The notes beneath the pieces are model-generated. The model was not told the origin of the DNA. It searched no databases and saw only the letters and a list, made by a program, of their open reading frames with translations. DNA of 64,000 nucleotides from Symsagittifera roscoffensis (lineage: Eukaryota > Xenacoelomorpha > Acoela > Convolutidae), in the NCBI RefSeq assembly GCF_963678635.1, contig NC_087063.1:37338759-37402758 (forward strand), written 5' to 3'. A program made the translations under genes and the position numbers. Shown here in pieces: positions 1 to 11,944 of this stretch; the stretch's first letter is position 1; every line of letters starts with the position of its first letter.

Positions 1-690
1 TTTGTTTGATCGAAGTTTTTTTCTTTAGGAAGGGAAAATCTATTAACATTAAGTAAGCGAGTTCTTGGGACTGCAAATTTCTGACCTTAATTTTTTAGTT
101 TTGGGCAAACGTTCATTATCCATGAAATGTTTCACTTCATTTCTGAACAGTTGATAACAATTTGTTGAATCCTATATAGTGGATCATAACTAAATTGTGC
201 ATGTTTCATAAAAGTTGTTAAGTTTTCGTTAGTTTGTTTTGTCACTTATTTGATACTTTTGATTAGGCGATTTTTTTTTACTTTAAAAAGTGGAAATCTG
301 CAGACATCGGGGTAGACACCGAGTTCTGACAAACTTTTTTTTATAGTTTTTGGGCAAAAATTTATTTTCCCAAGAAGTGAAACATTTCATTTCTGATTAG
401 GTGAAAACAATTTCTCGAATCCAATATAATGGTTCATAGTTAAAGAGTGCGTCTTTTTGGTTTTTATTTGTCCTTTTTTCATTTAATTGATGTTTTTGGT
501 TGAATTAAAGTTTTCTTTACAAAGTGAAAAACTAAAGACCTGAAGTAAGCGCGTTCTTGGTGACTATGAGTTTGTTCTGCTAAGGTCTCTGAACAGAATT
601 TGCCAAGAATTCATTTTCCCATGAAGTGACTCATTTCTTTTCTGAACACTTGATCGCTTTTTCATGAATCCCATATAGTTAATCATTTTT
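1..690. repeat. Diverged tandem repeat, about 235-bp units
   Basis: Three successive blocks (about 1-236, 237-470, 471-690) share the same order of words: a GTGAAAA-like stretch, a gagttcttgg/gagttctgac word, gggcaaa, ttattttccca(t)gaagtga, catttctgaac, a gaatccnatatagt word and a gttcat/gatcat word. The blocks are strongly diverged, so this is an old minisatellite-like array, possibly cut by the window edge. No coding potential was seen. Confidence 0.6.
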
Positions 691-1030
691 TTTTCAAATT
701 ATTTAAAAGCCTTGAATAAAAAAATGGATTCCATTAATTCGTCTTTGCGATGTCGAAATTAATTAAGGAAGGTATTTTTTTCTGCTTTTAATTAGCAGTG
801 AGTAACATATTTAGCAGTGCTTTTAATAAGCAGTGAGAATATATTTTGAGTAATATTTGAACATTCAGCGGAGTCAGGTAAATGAAAAGTTTCATGTACA
901 CAACTAGTTGAACAAAATGGCTTCTCAAAAAAAATTAATGTGCTTCTGTTTCCAATCAAACCTTACCAGTTTTTTTTAGTTGTAACGAGGAATAGAATCT
1001 TAAATTTTTTGTTCCGACCATTGGAAATAT
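691..1030. other. AT-rich stretch without recognised feature
   Basis: Only AT-rich DNA with a short repeated phrase (ttttaattagcagtgag / ttttaataagcagtgag near 785-840). No gene signal was seen. Confidence 0.5.
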
Positions 1031-1545
1031 GGAGGAACTTTAACTTTGTATTTAGGTGTGTTTCAGTTTTTTTCTTTTCCACGCAAAATCAGGTACCACA
1101 AATAATCATCGGACTTGGATTAGTGTTGTATCATATTAAATCCCTTTCAGTCATGATTCAATTGACATCATAGCATTTTCAAAAGTTTTTCCCAGTGACG
1201 AGAAAAGCCTGTGAAAAATTTTACTTGTATCGTCTTTTTGCAAGCGAGTAAAGCGAGCAAGCAGGCTTTTTATAGAAGGATATTCGTTCCAGATATGTAG
1301 TAAATAAGCCCTAAAGATTCTAGTAAAGTAAGTTAACAACGTTTAGCGCCGGCTTGGGAAAAAATACGATGTTTTCCAACATATTTTTCACTATAAATAT
1401 CGGAAATGCTTAAAATCTAGTTTTTCGTTCAGATCTTTTCTTCGCACACAAAAAAAACTGATTATAATTTGAACAAAAACCTTTTTTAAAGAATATGATC
1501 GGAACATTCTGTGCTACTGGCCTATAACCCGGCTATCTTTGTTTT
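1031..1545 (+). repeat. Dispersed repeat family A, copy 1
   Basis: This stretch is a diverged copy of 6060-6577. Both contain an aaaatcaggtaccac word, a tatcat(at/aa) word, a gacgagaaaagcc / gtcgagaaaaacc word and end with cggaacattctgtgctact followed by an accggct-like word. Additional copies of the end lie at 13565 and 20600 (in the tandem array) and inverted at 52435-52479 and 54371-54415. It is probably a non-autonomous transposon; its ends are not defined. The small ORF at 940-1173 is not supported as a gene. Confidence 0.6.
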
Positions 1546-3438
1546 TTATTTGTTCTTTCTTCCAGCGATTTTTTCTGTTCACATTTTTTCACGAAGTTTT
1601 CAATGAATTAGATATTATCTCAAGTTTTGAAAAATTTTAAGCGTTCTTTCACTTTGATGTGGTATCTACTTTGCATCTTGTTTCAAGCGCTCAATGCGTG
1701 CTCATTGTTTTTGTTGCAAAAACTATGTGACAAGCTCAAAAACTTGAGTAAAATATCTTTTGCTTGGTGTAATAGGCTCTTCTTTCAGTGAACCTTTATC
1801 AGGCTTCAATTATCACTAAGTCAAGTTTTTGAAATTTTGTTAGAAGCTCTGAAAATGTAGTTTTAATTTTTGTCATTTTATTTCGATTTTTCCAACTAAA
1901 ATTGCTTACTTGTCTGCCAAATTTCTGCGTTGTATGCTAATTTTCATGACACCCTGAAAAGACGAAGTCTTGTCATCGAACGGTTTGTTGATAATGTCCC
2001 CTTCAATCTAAAGCTTTTTTCTTGTTTTACTGTCTCTTTCTTAGCAATTATTGGAAAAAAATATTTGGCCCTCAATAGACAAGTTTGCGTATTTCTAGTT
2101 GCTTAGTTGTTAGCAAATATACTTACTCCTAATTTTTGAATGCTCATCCTTCCGTCTCGTAAATAATGGGAAGCGTCATTTTTGTTGCAAGGAAGTGAAG
2201 TTAGTTTGTGCCTGGTGTAATTTTTTTATTCAGACAAACTTTGACTTAATTCTTCAGACAAATTTTACCGATTGCTAATTTATGCGGGCTTTATATTTAG
2301 CTTGTACAATGCTGATTAAAATAGACCGACAAAACTATTGAAGTTGAAAGAATTGAACGTTGTTTCCTATAAGTTGATTAATATCCAAAATCTAAATGAG
2401 GCTCAACGATAACGTTCGAAAACTTGTTAAAATAAACAACCTTTTGTTGACAAACAAAGTTTTATGAATGTAGGTTAAACTCTTCTTGAACTTTAATGGG
2501 TTAAATAAGAGGATAGATCATGGTTCGTTTCGACTAATTCATTTAAACTATTATCTTTGTTTTTTTTAGTTGATTTTTTTTGCGTTATTTATTCAGCTAA
2601 TTTCTAAACTCCTTTCGACAATTTTTCTACTGGCTTTTTTCATGGTCGGTTTTGTTTTCATTGAGCAGTAACCATTCATATGCATTTGGATACTTGAAAC
2701 TGTAAATAGTGAGAAACGTTAGTTAAAATTTTAGGCGTTACGGTTAAGAGCGTTCAAGCTATTGGAATAAACAAGGTGCTGACGTCTCAATAGCAAACTA
2801 ATCAGCCTGAGCGATAAGCCGGAAAATTAGAACAGGAAAAGAGCTCCAATGAGGTCCCCATGGAATCCGAGCATCTCTTGCCGCACTGTTCCGAAACACA
2901 CTACCGAAGTCATCAGCGCGCGTCATCTTTAGAGAACTTCTTTGATATAACCTACATGCATGAGATAGCATAGTTATTTTTTATAACGGTGCGCTCATTT
3001 TTTATCATCAGATTTGTTATTTTGGAGTGAATTATAAATGCATTAATGTGAGCTAACTTAATCTATCCCAGATTTGTGGCTGTGACACAGTTGATGTAGT
3101 ATTGGATCTTTGATTAACCCTTTGCTCCTAGATGGATCAATGCGACACGCTTTTCCTAATTCCTCGGGATTTCAGTTTGAAGGGGAACTCAGAATTGCCT
3201 ACTTGATTTTAATTGCATTTTAAGTGCGCGAATTTCGGTGAATATAATTAAATTATTATCTTCCTAAAATATCTTGCCAGGGCTGAGAATCATTGGCTTC
3301 TGAGTTTCTGCTGCTTCCTATGAAAAGTTTTGTCGCGTTAATTTTTGGAAAAACTTTAATTGTGAAAAAATAAACCGAAGAGCTTAAGATATGCAACCAC
3401 TTAATTTAAATCTTCTCTTTTTTTCTAATTTGTGAGAT
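1546..3438. other. Non-coding, nothing recognised
   Basis: AT-rich DNA with no ORF of note, no LTR ends and no RNA gene that I can recognise. The left breakpoint of the tandem array is at its right edge. Confidence 0.4.
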
Positions 3439-4906
3439 ATTCTATTTCCATGTTGAGAATCTTTAAAGTGCGACAGAAAAGATTGTTTGCCAGTCAGAAT
3501 CCTAGGAAGTGTCCGGGTTCTAATTAGTGTGTGTCAGGGCAAATTAGCCCATCCGACAAATGCTGTCAAAATGGGCACACTGATGCAATTATAGCACAGA
3601 GAAGAGGGGCAGGACACCCCTCGCGATGAAATGGATAGCCAAGTGTTGATTACGCCCCCACAAAAGGGATCATGCACAATAGGAAAGGAAAACAATGACA
3701 GGTTGGGTATAAACAAAGTCAGCGTCAAACAATTATTCAATCAATTGAAAAGTACTCCATGAATCGAATCAAAGGAAACATTTCGTTCATTTCAATCAAA
3801 TCGCAAAAAGTCTAGCAAGTAGCAATGATATTTTATTAAGATCACTTTAGACAAAATTCCAGGAACCCAGACTCCCAACAGCAAACTTTTTCGAGCGAAA
3901 ATTCGTGAAACCATCAGAGCTGCGGGTATTCTTTGATAGTTGGTTTGAATACCAACAACCCATTGTTGGTGCTGGTTCAAGACAGGGTATTTAATTAGTT
4001 ATCTTGAATACGTGGCAGTTTCCTTTGTTGACGAAAAACTTTATTATAACTGACGGAGAGTAATGCTTGCATAGTGTTCCAAAAGTTGTTTGAAGGAGAT
4101 ACAGTCGCATTTTTTTTTGTAGTGTATATTAGTATGATAACCGGGTGTGAGCTAGTGCAAGCACAGGTCGTGGTGGTAATTGGATAGCCTTTAAGAGGAT
4201 GTTAACACAGAATTTATCACTTAACTATCCAGGGAACCCATGTTAGTTGGGGTTAATTTAATTCAAAATTCTTCGGGCGAGTTGAGTATGCTTGTTGGCA
4301 ATGTTTAATTTAGCGTGAAATTCGCCTACAAATTTTGATGTTACCTCTAAAATGAGGAATCCTTAATTGTAATTGAAAATCGAATTAAATTAACTCTATT
4401 CACTTTCAAATGTGGTATCGAAATCCAACATTTCAGCGACGATATTAATATACTAGTGTCCCGTTTACACGTAATGATATCGCTATACGGCGTTCATTTT
4501 TTTGTTCAGCCATGACAACATTCAAGATGTTAGATTTCCTTCTAGGAAAAACAAAATGTGTTAAAAGTTTTCTCTAGCTCACATGCAAGGGTGAGAAGAC
4601 GCGACCATTAAATGAATTAACCAGGCGCTCTTATTCGAGAAAAAATCATAGCAACTAAATTTGTTTTTAAAATTTTGGTAATTAGTTGATTTGTTAAATG
4701 CAAATATGAAGTTTATCAGGTTCACCTCAAAATAACTTGATTTTCTGAAACTTAGAGAGTGGCTGCTATATCTATTTCTCATCCGTTTTAGATTGTTCCC
4801 TTTTGTTTCTAAGCTGCTTCCTCACAGTAATTGACCCATTTCTCCTCCTGCCTTTGTTGCGCTTCTGAATTTCTGCTGATAACATTTCAACAATATTTGT
4901 TTTCAA
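3439..4906. other. Non-coding left part of the tandem unit
   Basis: No gene was recognised. Short open frames at 3534-3740, 3792-3980 and 4579-4782 on the minus strand have no recognisable protein features. Corresponding stretches are 10478-11944 and 17513-18980. A small perfect foldback around gaggggcaggacacccctc lies near 3604. Confidence 0.4.
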
Positions 4907-5711
4907 TCAGCTGCAGTCATTTTTGTCAAAAACGGCTTCCTTCCTCTCAAATTTAACGGACTTCAAAAATTTTCCAGATTTGCCAAATGTTCCATTTTCA
5001 CACCACTTAGTAATAGTATTCTTGAGAGCTTTGAACTCGAGAAGTTGCTCTTTGAAATTCTCAATTAAACTTGTGTCTCGGTGCAATTTTTTTTCATTGA
5101 CTTTTTGTACAGGATATAGTCGAAAGGAGAGAAGTGAACATGCAGTTTCCTTCGTTCCCAATTCAGAGTTTGGTTGCCAATAGGAAAAAGGTAGTGACCG
5201 ATGTTACTCGGAATGTACATCCAGATCTGTCCAATCCAGCGCAGCTTGTTCTTCAGCACCACCAGACTCTCATCCAGTTTTTCGGCCACCAGAACGACTG
5301 AGAAGTTGTTCATTATTTTGCCGATGTACTCCTTGGCCTCAATGCTGCTTTTTAAATGCTTCCCGCCAAAGTCGTACATCATTGTATTGCGCAAGAACCA
5401 ATATTCGCACTTCTTAATAACGTAAAACTCTCTTCTAAAATAAATTCAACTACAAAAAGATTTCGTATAAATGACCGGTAAGATCCATTTATTTTGTTCT
5501 GCATGCTGTGGTAATGGCGAAGAAAATAGTGGAACGAATCTTCCAGGGATGCATTGGGAAAGAGTGAGACAACGAATTGGTCCAATTGAAAGAAGTTGAA
5601 GAAGGACTGGAACTGGGCCAGAGGCTCTCTGGTCAGTCCAATCAGGGAGAAAGGGTGCTCCATAAGTGCATTCCACTTCTTGTAGTCAAACATCGTGTGC
5701 AGAGCAATTAC
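4907..5711 (-). pseudogene. Galactose-3-O-sulfotransferase family fragment, unit 1
   Basis: This is the C-terminal half of a Golgi-type Gal-3-O-sulfotransferase (PAPS-dependent transfer of sulfate to galactose in glycans; family known from animals). Exon one, about 5711-5476, contains HTMFDYKKWNALM and the 3'-phosphate-binding motif LTREPLAQFQSFFNFF (R-x-P then S). A GT...AG intron of about 60 bases (5475 to about 5413) leads to exon two, with LRNTMMYDFGG and the family motif FSVVLVAEKLDESLVVLK. Near 5090 the frame changes at a run of eight A (minus strand); the C-terminal part LHRDTSLIENFKEQ...ITKWC then runs to a stop at 4907. The N-terminal part with the 5'-phosphosulfate-binding loop was not found, so the gene is truncated and frameshifted. 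Family assignment is from motif memory. Confidence 0.62.
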
Positions 5712-6059
5712 CTCAAATTAATAGCGGTTTTAAGCATTCGGCTCAAATGCGATCAACGACTGTTAGTTACGATTCCCTAGTTATGTAATTTGAAACTATA
5801 GTATCAACCTGAAACTTCTTAGACGGCCTCCGTGATGGCATTGCTCTTCCCGCATAAGGACTGGGGTATCTGAGAAAAAACGTCGCATGAACCGCAAAAA
5901 TGTCAAAACTAGGTTAAAACTAAGTTTGTAGACGTGCTTTCAGGCTAAAAAAAATGGAGAACCTACATTTGAGTTTTGGGGTTTGTGAAAATTGGTAATA
6001 AATATATTGGCAAGTTGCTGATGATTGTTGTTGCGACTTTTGAAAATGGGTTGGAACTT

Positions 6060-6577
6060 ATATACGAGTGTGTTTTTTTAAATAGTTTCTCTTGTTTTCC
6101 AAAATCAGGTACCACGCATAATATCGTTTTCGGTTGAGTGATATATCATAAAAAAGCCGTTGCAGTCGTTAATTGTACATTAAAAAAATTTCAAAAAAAA
6201 TCCTAATGTCGAGAAAAACCGGTTCTTATTTTGGTTTTTCGTCCAAATAAAATCATGATATTTTGTTACATTGGTAATTTAGCGCTTGTTTTGCACTTCC
6301 CTGGAATTTTTTTTTTTTAAAGTATGCAAAAAAGTAGAACAAATTTCGAATTTTTTTCATTTATTGTTTGATTTTACATTTTTTTGAAGACAAATGTTGT
6401 CGCTTATGCCTAATTTACTAATTATTTACATTAGTGTATAGTTTCTCATCTTACCACCTACAAAAAAAAACACTAATTTGAAAAATTAATATTTTGAAGA
6501 ATTTTTGTTTGTAGTTTTAATGAGTATGGTCGGAACATTCTGTGCTACTTGCACACCAACCGGCTAGATAAACTAAA
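6060..6577 (+). repeat. Dispersed repeat family A, copy in unit 1
   Basis: Diverged copy of 1031-1545 (see that entry for shared words), ending in ggtcggaacattctgtgcta near 6529. It lies between the truncated 5' side of the sulfotransferase fragment and the BEL remnant. It may be what broke the gene, but the break point itself is not visible. Confidence 0.6.
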
Positions 6578-7534
6578 AGAATATAGGCATCATTAAGTCC
6601 CTAGATAAAAAAAATAGGGATTCTTTTTTGATAAATATTTATTTGAGATCTTAGCTAACAATTTCCGGCGCAGTAATTTTCGAGAAAAGCTCGAGTTCTG
6701 TTATTAAAACCAGATTCTAACCACATTTCTTAGACCGAGAGTAAATTTTTACCACTAACCCACGGATCCGATTTCAAAAAACTCACACTTGAAGACAACG
6801 AATTTTTAGTCAAAAATTGATTTACTGTGTCTCACAAAACTAACAATATTTAAATTTCTAAAATTTTATTTCAGCTTCAACTTAGTCTTAACTAAGGGCA
6901 TTCCTAATTAGCAGTTATTTGTCAATGCATCGCACATAACTCCTGCTTACCATCGTTTATACTCCAGTTTAAATGAATGTTTCAAATTTATTCAACCCTG
7001 TTAAAGTTTGTTTCACTTTCTGTACATTTTAGTTGATTTTCAATTGCTTCTAATCGCTGTGTTGAGCAGCGTACTGTTTTAGGTCGAACCTTTTTTTTTA
7101 AACCTAACTCGCAAATAAAAGTGATCATGAACAGTATTTATTTCTTTGGTGTCACTTTTGCTTCAATTGGTTGCACTTTTGTCTCATACTCCTCTTCGCG
7201 AGTGGCTAGTGCTAGGGACACAAAAGTTTGAGGGAAGAAATCTGATACTCTAAGGATGCATAGCTTCGCTAGGGATAAGCCAAGCTCGCAAAACTTATGG
7301 AAAGACAGATACCAATCAATATGCAAAACTTCTGACAAATCATCTACTTGACCTTATCGAGCACTACAACTGGACAAAAAATATGCGAGATTTAAGCAAT
7401 GTTTATGTTAATATATTCCGATTCTATTCCTACATCTTAGATTCTTAACCAAATTAAGATGAATTCCTAGTTTACGTGAGCAACTCAAACCGTTTAGATT
7501 TGAGAAAAATGATTTTCTGTTTTAGTTTCATAAA
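6578..7534. other. Mostly non-coding; small unrecognised ORF 7138-7338
   Basis: On the minus strand 7338-7138 encodes 66 residues ending in EEEYETKVQPIEAKVTPKK, with an AATAAA word overlapping the stop. The charged tail and higher GC than the surroundings could mean a terminal exon, but I do not recognise the protein and no partner exon is evident. Copies lie at 14173-14373 and 21209-21409. The rest of the stretch shows nothing. Confidence 0.2.
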
Positions 7535-7578
7535 CTTTGTTAAAGTCAATAGTTGCAATATTACAGTTGCCCGCATAG

Positions 7579-9411
7579 TTACAGTTTGCCTGGTAACTGG
7601 AATCCGGTTCGGGTTTTGGTTTGTGCAACCCGGATGATGTGGTCATTGCCATCGAAGGCTTTAGTGGTACGACCCATTGGCCAAATCAAAGGCAGGATGT
7701 AGTCCTCCTCTTTGATAATAAATATGCCTCCAATGGCGAATTGTCGTGATGGCGATGTCGTCCACTTAGCTTTTTGCTGCAGAGAAGTCAAGTATTCTTC
7801 TTTCCAACGTTTACAAAATTGACGAACTATGGCTTGAATTTGTCGACTTAGCGATGTCTTCCTGTCGCGCGTAGAACTCGGCACTATTGTCAATGGTCGT
7901 CCGATGAGAAAATGTCATGGCGTTAAAGAGAGTGCATCATTGACGTCATTAGATGGCGTAACAAGTGGCCTTGAATTGAGGATGACCTCAATTTGAGTCA
8001 GAACTGTCAGGAACTGATGAAATTGTAGTCGCGTTTTCCCAACTGTTCTGAAGAAAAGTCGTTTCATCGATTTCACTGCCGCTTCCCATAATCCTCCGAA
8101 ATTTGGCGCTCTCGGTGGAATAGGGTACCATGAAAATGAGTTGTCGTTGGTGAAGGTGCTGACGGTTTCTGTAAATTCTTTGTTCATCATCAGTTTTTGG
8201 AATTCATTTTTACCTGCGGAGCCCATAAAAGTCATCGAATTGTCACTGTAAAAAGCTTTCGGTAATCCTCTTTTGGCGCAAAATCGTTTTACAGCGTCTA
8301 AGCAATCGTGCTTTGTGAGAGAGTTGACACTTTCCGAATGAACTGCTTCAGTTTCAAAGCAAATGAAGATAGCCACATATACTTTATTTTCTTGGCTGCT
8401 GCTGTCGTTGATGTAGAAAAGTCCACAATAATCGAGTCCTGTGTTGCTGAAAATAAAAGATTCTACAACTCTTTCGAGCGGCAAATCTCCCTATTCTGGT
8501 TGAAGAAGTCTGGCGTCCTGTCGAATGCAAGGTTTGCAATTATGAATTGCTTGTTTGACCAACGCGAGGCCTCCTGGTATCCATACTGTTTGTCGAAGGG
8601 TGTAGAGTGTCATCTGAGGACCGCTATGAAACGATCTTTCATGCGCTTCCCTAATAAGCAATTTGTTGATTGGCAATTTCCTGGGAATGAGCACAGGAAA
8701 CTTTTTGTCGATATCATATGGTGAATTGGCGAGGCGTCCTTCTACACGATTTAGGTTGCTCTCATCTTTGAAGAAGGGTGAAAGGCTCAGAAGGTTGTTG
8801 TTTCTTGGAATACGTTTTGCTTTCTTGATAAGTTGAAACTCGGCTAGATGATGCTGCTGCTGAAACAAGCTGTACAGAATCCTGCGAGCTTCCTTAACTT
8901 CCACGGCTGAAAAATTTTCAGGCTTAGACAACTGGTGCAATTCCTCTGAATCGTCTTCGTTCCCCTGATTGAACGTTACTAAATTCCCATTTTCATGAAT
9001 CGTCAGTTTTGTTGTCGTTGTTTTTGCTCTTTGAGTTTCTGCTCGACGGAATTGTTGACTTCGCGCGATTAGCGATTGCTGCAAAACCTGCAGTCTGGCT
9101 TCCCCAAAGCAGCTGCTATCCAATATGGTACCTTTACCTCCAATTTTCCTATCTGTACCTTTACCAGAATAACAATCAGTGGCGCTAACAGACGTCGCGC
9201 TTGTATCTAAATCAGTACCCACACTTGTTCCGTCATCTGGTCTTGTCCCTGTAACTTTACTAGCATCCAGTAATAAAGCGTTACCACTATTCATACCTTT
9301 ACCAATACCAATGCCAACCATGGTTTTTGCTCGATGGAATTTTTGCCATCGCGCGATAAGCGATTGCTGCGGAACCTGCAGTCCAGCTGCCCCAAAGCAG
9401 CTGCTATCCAA
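7579..9411 (-). pseudogene. BEL pol: linker, integrase and DUF5641 (unit 1)
   Basis: One reading frame on the minus strand, interrupted by two in-frame stops. 9411-8491: a Gly/Ser-rich linker with an internal duplication, then the N-terminal integrase zinc finger (HERSFH ... CKPCIRQDA). A TAG at about 8491-8493 then precedes GDLPLERVV. 8484-7915: integrase core with catalytic Asp in GLDYCG, Asp in FYSDNSMTF and Glu in GGLWEAAVKSM. A TGA replaces the Gly of the usual LTPGHFLIG motif at about 7915-7917. 7893-7579: DUF5641 (EEYLTSLQQKAKW ... GRTTKAFDG). The catalytic triad is intact but the protein cannot be made without readthrough. Confidence 0.85.
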
Positions 9412-9545
9412 TCCCGTTTTATTACCTCAAATTTCACTACCTGTACCTTTACCAGAAAAACAATCAGTGGCGCTTTCAGAATTCAGGCTTGTAACCAAAT
9501 CAGTATACATGCCTGTTCCTGTAGTGTGACTGATATGGTCTGATT

Positions 9546-10477
9546 TCACGAGATCTTGTCTTTCCACATGAGTTGTATGATTGATTTCAGTTGAATCGTC
9601 GTAGGCGAAAGCCATCCAAGGGGGCCATAGATTCTTGTGTATTCTAAGAGTATTTGTCGTTTGGTCACTGGAGTCTGCTCGTTTAAATTAACTGCAAAAC
9701 TAAAATGATCTGGCACTGGTTTCCATTTGATTCCAAGTGTTTTGATGACATACTCGTCACTTTTGATTATCATTTCGTCTGCTGCTTCTCGATAGTGCAC
9801 TGGGAGTCGTTCTACTAGCTTCGTGTCGTTTGATGTCTACTTGCGAATTTCAAATCCAGCTTTACCAAGTATTGATTAATCCGTCCTGTAGTTGAATTGC
9901 TGATTCAGTATCTGAAGATCTTGATAGAAGGTCGTCTACGTACATGTCGTTGAGTGTCGCCATCCTAAGTTAATCGTCGTCACTTTTTTCAGCAAGCACG
10001 TGAAGAGGTCCTCTCGAATGAAAAGCTGAAGAAGCAATTCCATAACTAACTCTGGTCATTCGGTAGTGCCCAACCTCTGTCGATTTTTTATGTTTCTGCA
10101 ATTTTCTATGATAGTCTCTATCTTCTTCTTCCAACTCCACCTGGCGTACATCTTCGCAATGTCGGCTGACAGTGCTACCTGATGAATTCGGTAGCGAATC
10201 AGAATGCTGAAAAGGTCTTTCTGAACTGTAGGTCCAACCATAAGTTTGTTTTTCAGTGATATTCCAGATGTCGTCTTTGCTGATGCAACGGAAACGACTC
10301 GAAGTTTTGTTGTCGTGCTTGAATCCTTAAAAACGCAATGATGTGGCATGTAGAAACAGATATAGTGCGGTCACACCAATTCATTGTCTGGAGTTTTGTC
10401 CAAATGGCCAAGGTGAAAAAACTCGTTGATGAAGTTCTTGTACTTCTGGTAGACATCAGGATTCCTTTCCAAACGAA
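9546..10477 (-). pseudogene. BEL reverse transcriptase fragment (unit 1)
   Basis: 10349-10056 encodes the RT opening (MPHHCVFKDSSTTTKLRVV ... LMVGPTVQKDLF ... ALSADIAKMY), then the frame is lost. The catalytic YVDD is found at about 9931-9942 in a different frame (DMYVDDLLSRSSDTESA). 9800-9546 encodes the connection segment (VIKTLGIKWKPVPD ... VTKRQILLEYTRIYGPLGW). The frames disagree, so at least two frameshifts separate the blocks. The RT is N-terminally cut at the array junction. Confidence 0.85.
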
Positions 10478-11944
10478 ATTCTATTTCCATGTTGAGAATC
10501 TTTAAAGTGCGACAGAAAAGATTGTTTGCCAGTCAGAATCCTAGGAAGTGTCCGGGTTCTAATTAGTGTGTGTCAGGGCAAATTAGCCCATCCGACAAAT
10601 GCTGTCAAAATGGGCACACTGATGCAATTATAGCACAGAGAAGAGGGGCAGGACACCCCTCGCGATGAAATGGATAGCCAAGTGTTGATTACGCCCCCAC
10701 AAAAGGGATCATGCACAATAGGAAAGGAAAACAATGACAGGTTGGGTATAAACAAAGTCAGCGTCAAACAATTATTCAATCAATTGAAAAGTACTCCATG
10801 AATCGAATCAAAGGAAACATTTCGTTCATTTCAATCAAATCGCAAAAAGTCTAGCAAGTAGCAATGATATTTTATTAAGATCACTTTAGACAAAATTCCA
10901 GGAACCCAGACTCCCAACAGCAAACTTTTTCGAGCGAAAATTCGTGAAACCATCAGAGCTGCGGGTATTCTTTGATAGTTGGTTTGAATACCAACAACCC
11001 ATTGTTGGTGCTGGTTCAAGACAGGGTATTTAATTAGTTATCTTGAATACGTGGCAGTTTCCTTTGTTGACGAAAAACTTTATTATAACTGACGGAGAGT
11101 AATGCTTGCATAGTGTTCCAAAAGTTGTTTGAAGGAGATACAGTCGCATTTTTTTTGTAGTGTATATGAGTATGATAACCGGGTGTGAGCTAGTGCAAGC
11201 ACAGGTCGTGGTGGTAATTGGATAGCCTTTAAGAGGATGTTAACACAGAATTTATCACTTAACTATCCAGGGAACCCATGTTAGTTGGGGTTAATTTAAT
11301 TCAAAATTCTTCGGGCGAGTTGAGTATGCTTGTTGGCAATGTTTAATTTAGCGTGAAGTTCGCCTACAAATTTTGATGTTACCTCTAAAATGAGGAATCC
11401 TTAATTGTAATTGAAAATCGAATTAAATTAACTCTATTCACTTTCAAATGTGGTATCGAAATCCAACATTTCAGCGACGATATTAATATACTAGTGTCCC
11501 GTTTACACGTAATGATATCGCTATACGGCGTTCATTTTTTTGTTCAGCCATGACAACATTCAAGATGTTAGATTTCCTTCTAGGAAAAACAAAATGTGTT
11601 AAAAGTTTTCTCTAGCTCACATGCAAGGGTGAGAAGACGCGACCATTAAATGAATTAACCAGGCGCTCTTATTCGAGAAAAAATCATAGCAACTAAATTT
11701 GTTTTTAAAATTTTGGTAATTAGTTGATTTGTTAAATGCAAATATGAAGTTTATCAGGTTCACCTCAAAATAACTTGATTTTCTGAAACTTAGAGAGTGG
11801 CTGCTATATCTATTTCTCATCCGTTTTAGATTGTTCCCTTTTGTTTCTAAGCTGCTTCCTCACAGTAATTGACCCATTTCTCCTCCTGCCTTTGTTGCGC
11901 TTCTGAATTTCTGCTGATAACATTTCAACAATATTTGTTTTCAA

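Larger units (their letters stand above)
3439..10477. repeat. Tandem array unit 1 (7039 bp)
   Basis: First of three head-to-tail copies. It starts with attctatttccatgttgag, the same words that begin units 2 and 3, and it ends inside a BEL/Pao reverse transcriptase at tttccaaacgaa. Contents from left to right: non-coding DNA (3439-4906), sulfotransferase fragment (4907-5711), family A repeat (6060-6577), a small unrecognised ORF (7138-7338) and the truncated BEL element (7579-10477). It differs from units 2 and 3 at few positions, for example tatattagtatg near 4127 against tatatgagtatg, and gtgaaattcgc near 4315 against gtgaagttcgc. Confidence 0.95.
7579..10477 (-). mobile_element. BEL/Pao retrotransposon, 3' part only (unit 1)
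   Basis: Truncated minus-strand BEL/Pao pol: reverse transcriptase from the LPHH..SSTTTKLRVV block, the YVDD motif, the connection domain, integrase zinc-binding and catalytic domains, and DUF5641. It starts abruptly at 10477, where the tandem unit joins unit 2, so protease and Gag are missing. It is a passenger of the segmental triplication and not an independent insertion. A start of the 3' LTR may lie at 7583 (TGTAACTATG). Confidence 0.9.

Noticed and set aside
5065-5394. Complete small protein of 109 residues
   Set aside because: It is an exon of the sulfotransferase fragment; its apparent start follows a splice acceptor and its end is a frameshift artefact.
8308-8724. Plus-strand ORF of 138 residues opposite the BEL integrase (and copies at 15343 and 22379)
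   Set aside because: It is the antisense shadow of the integrase, which has clear catalytic motifs on the minus strand.
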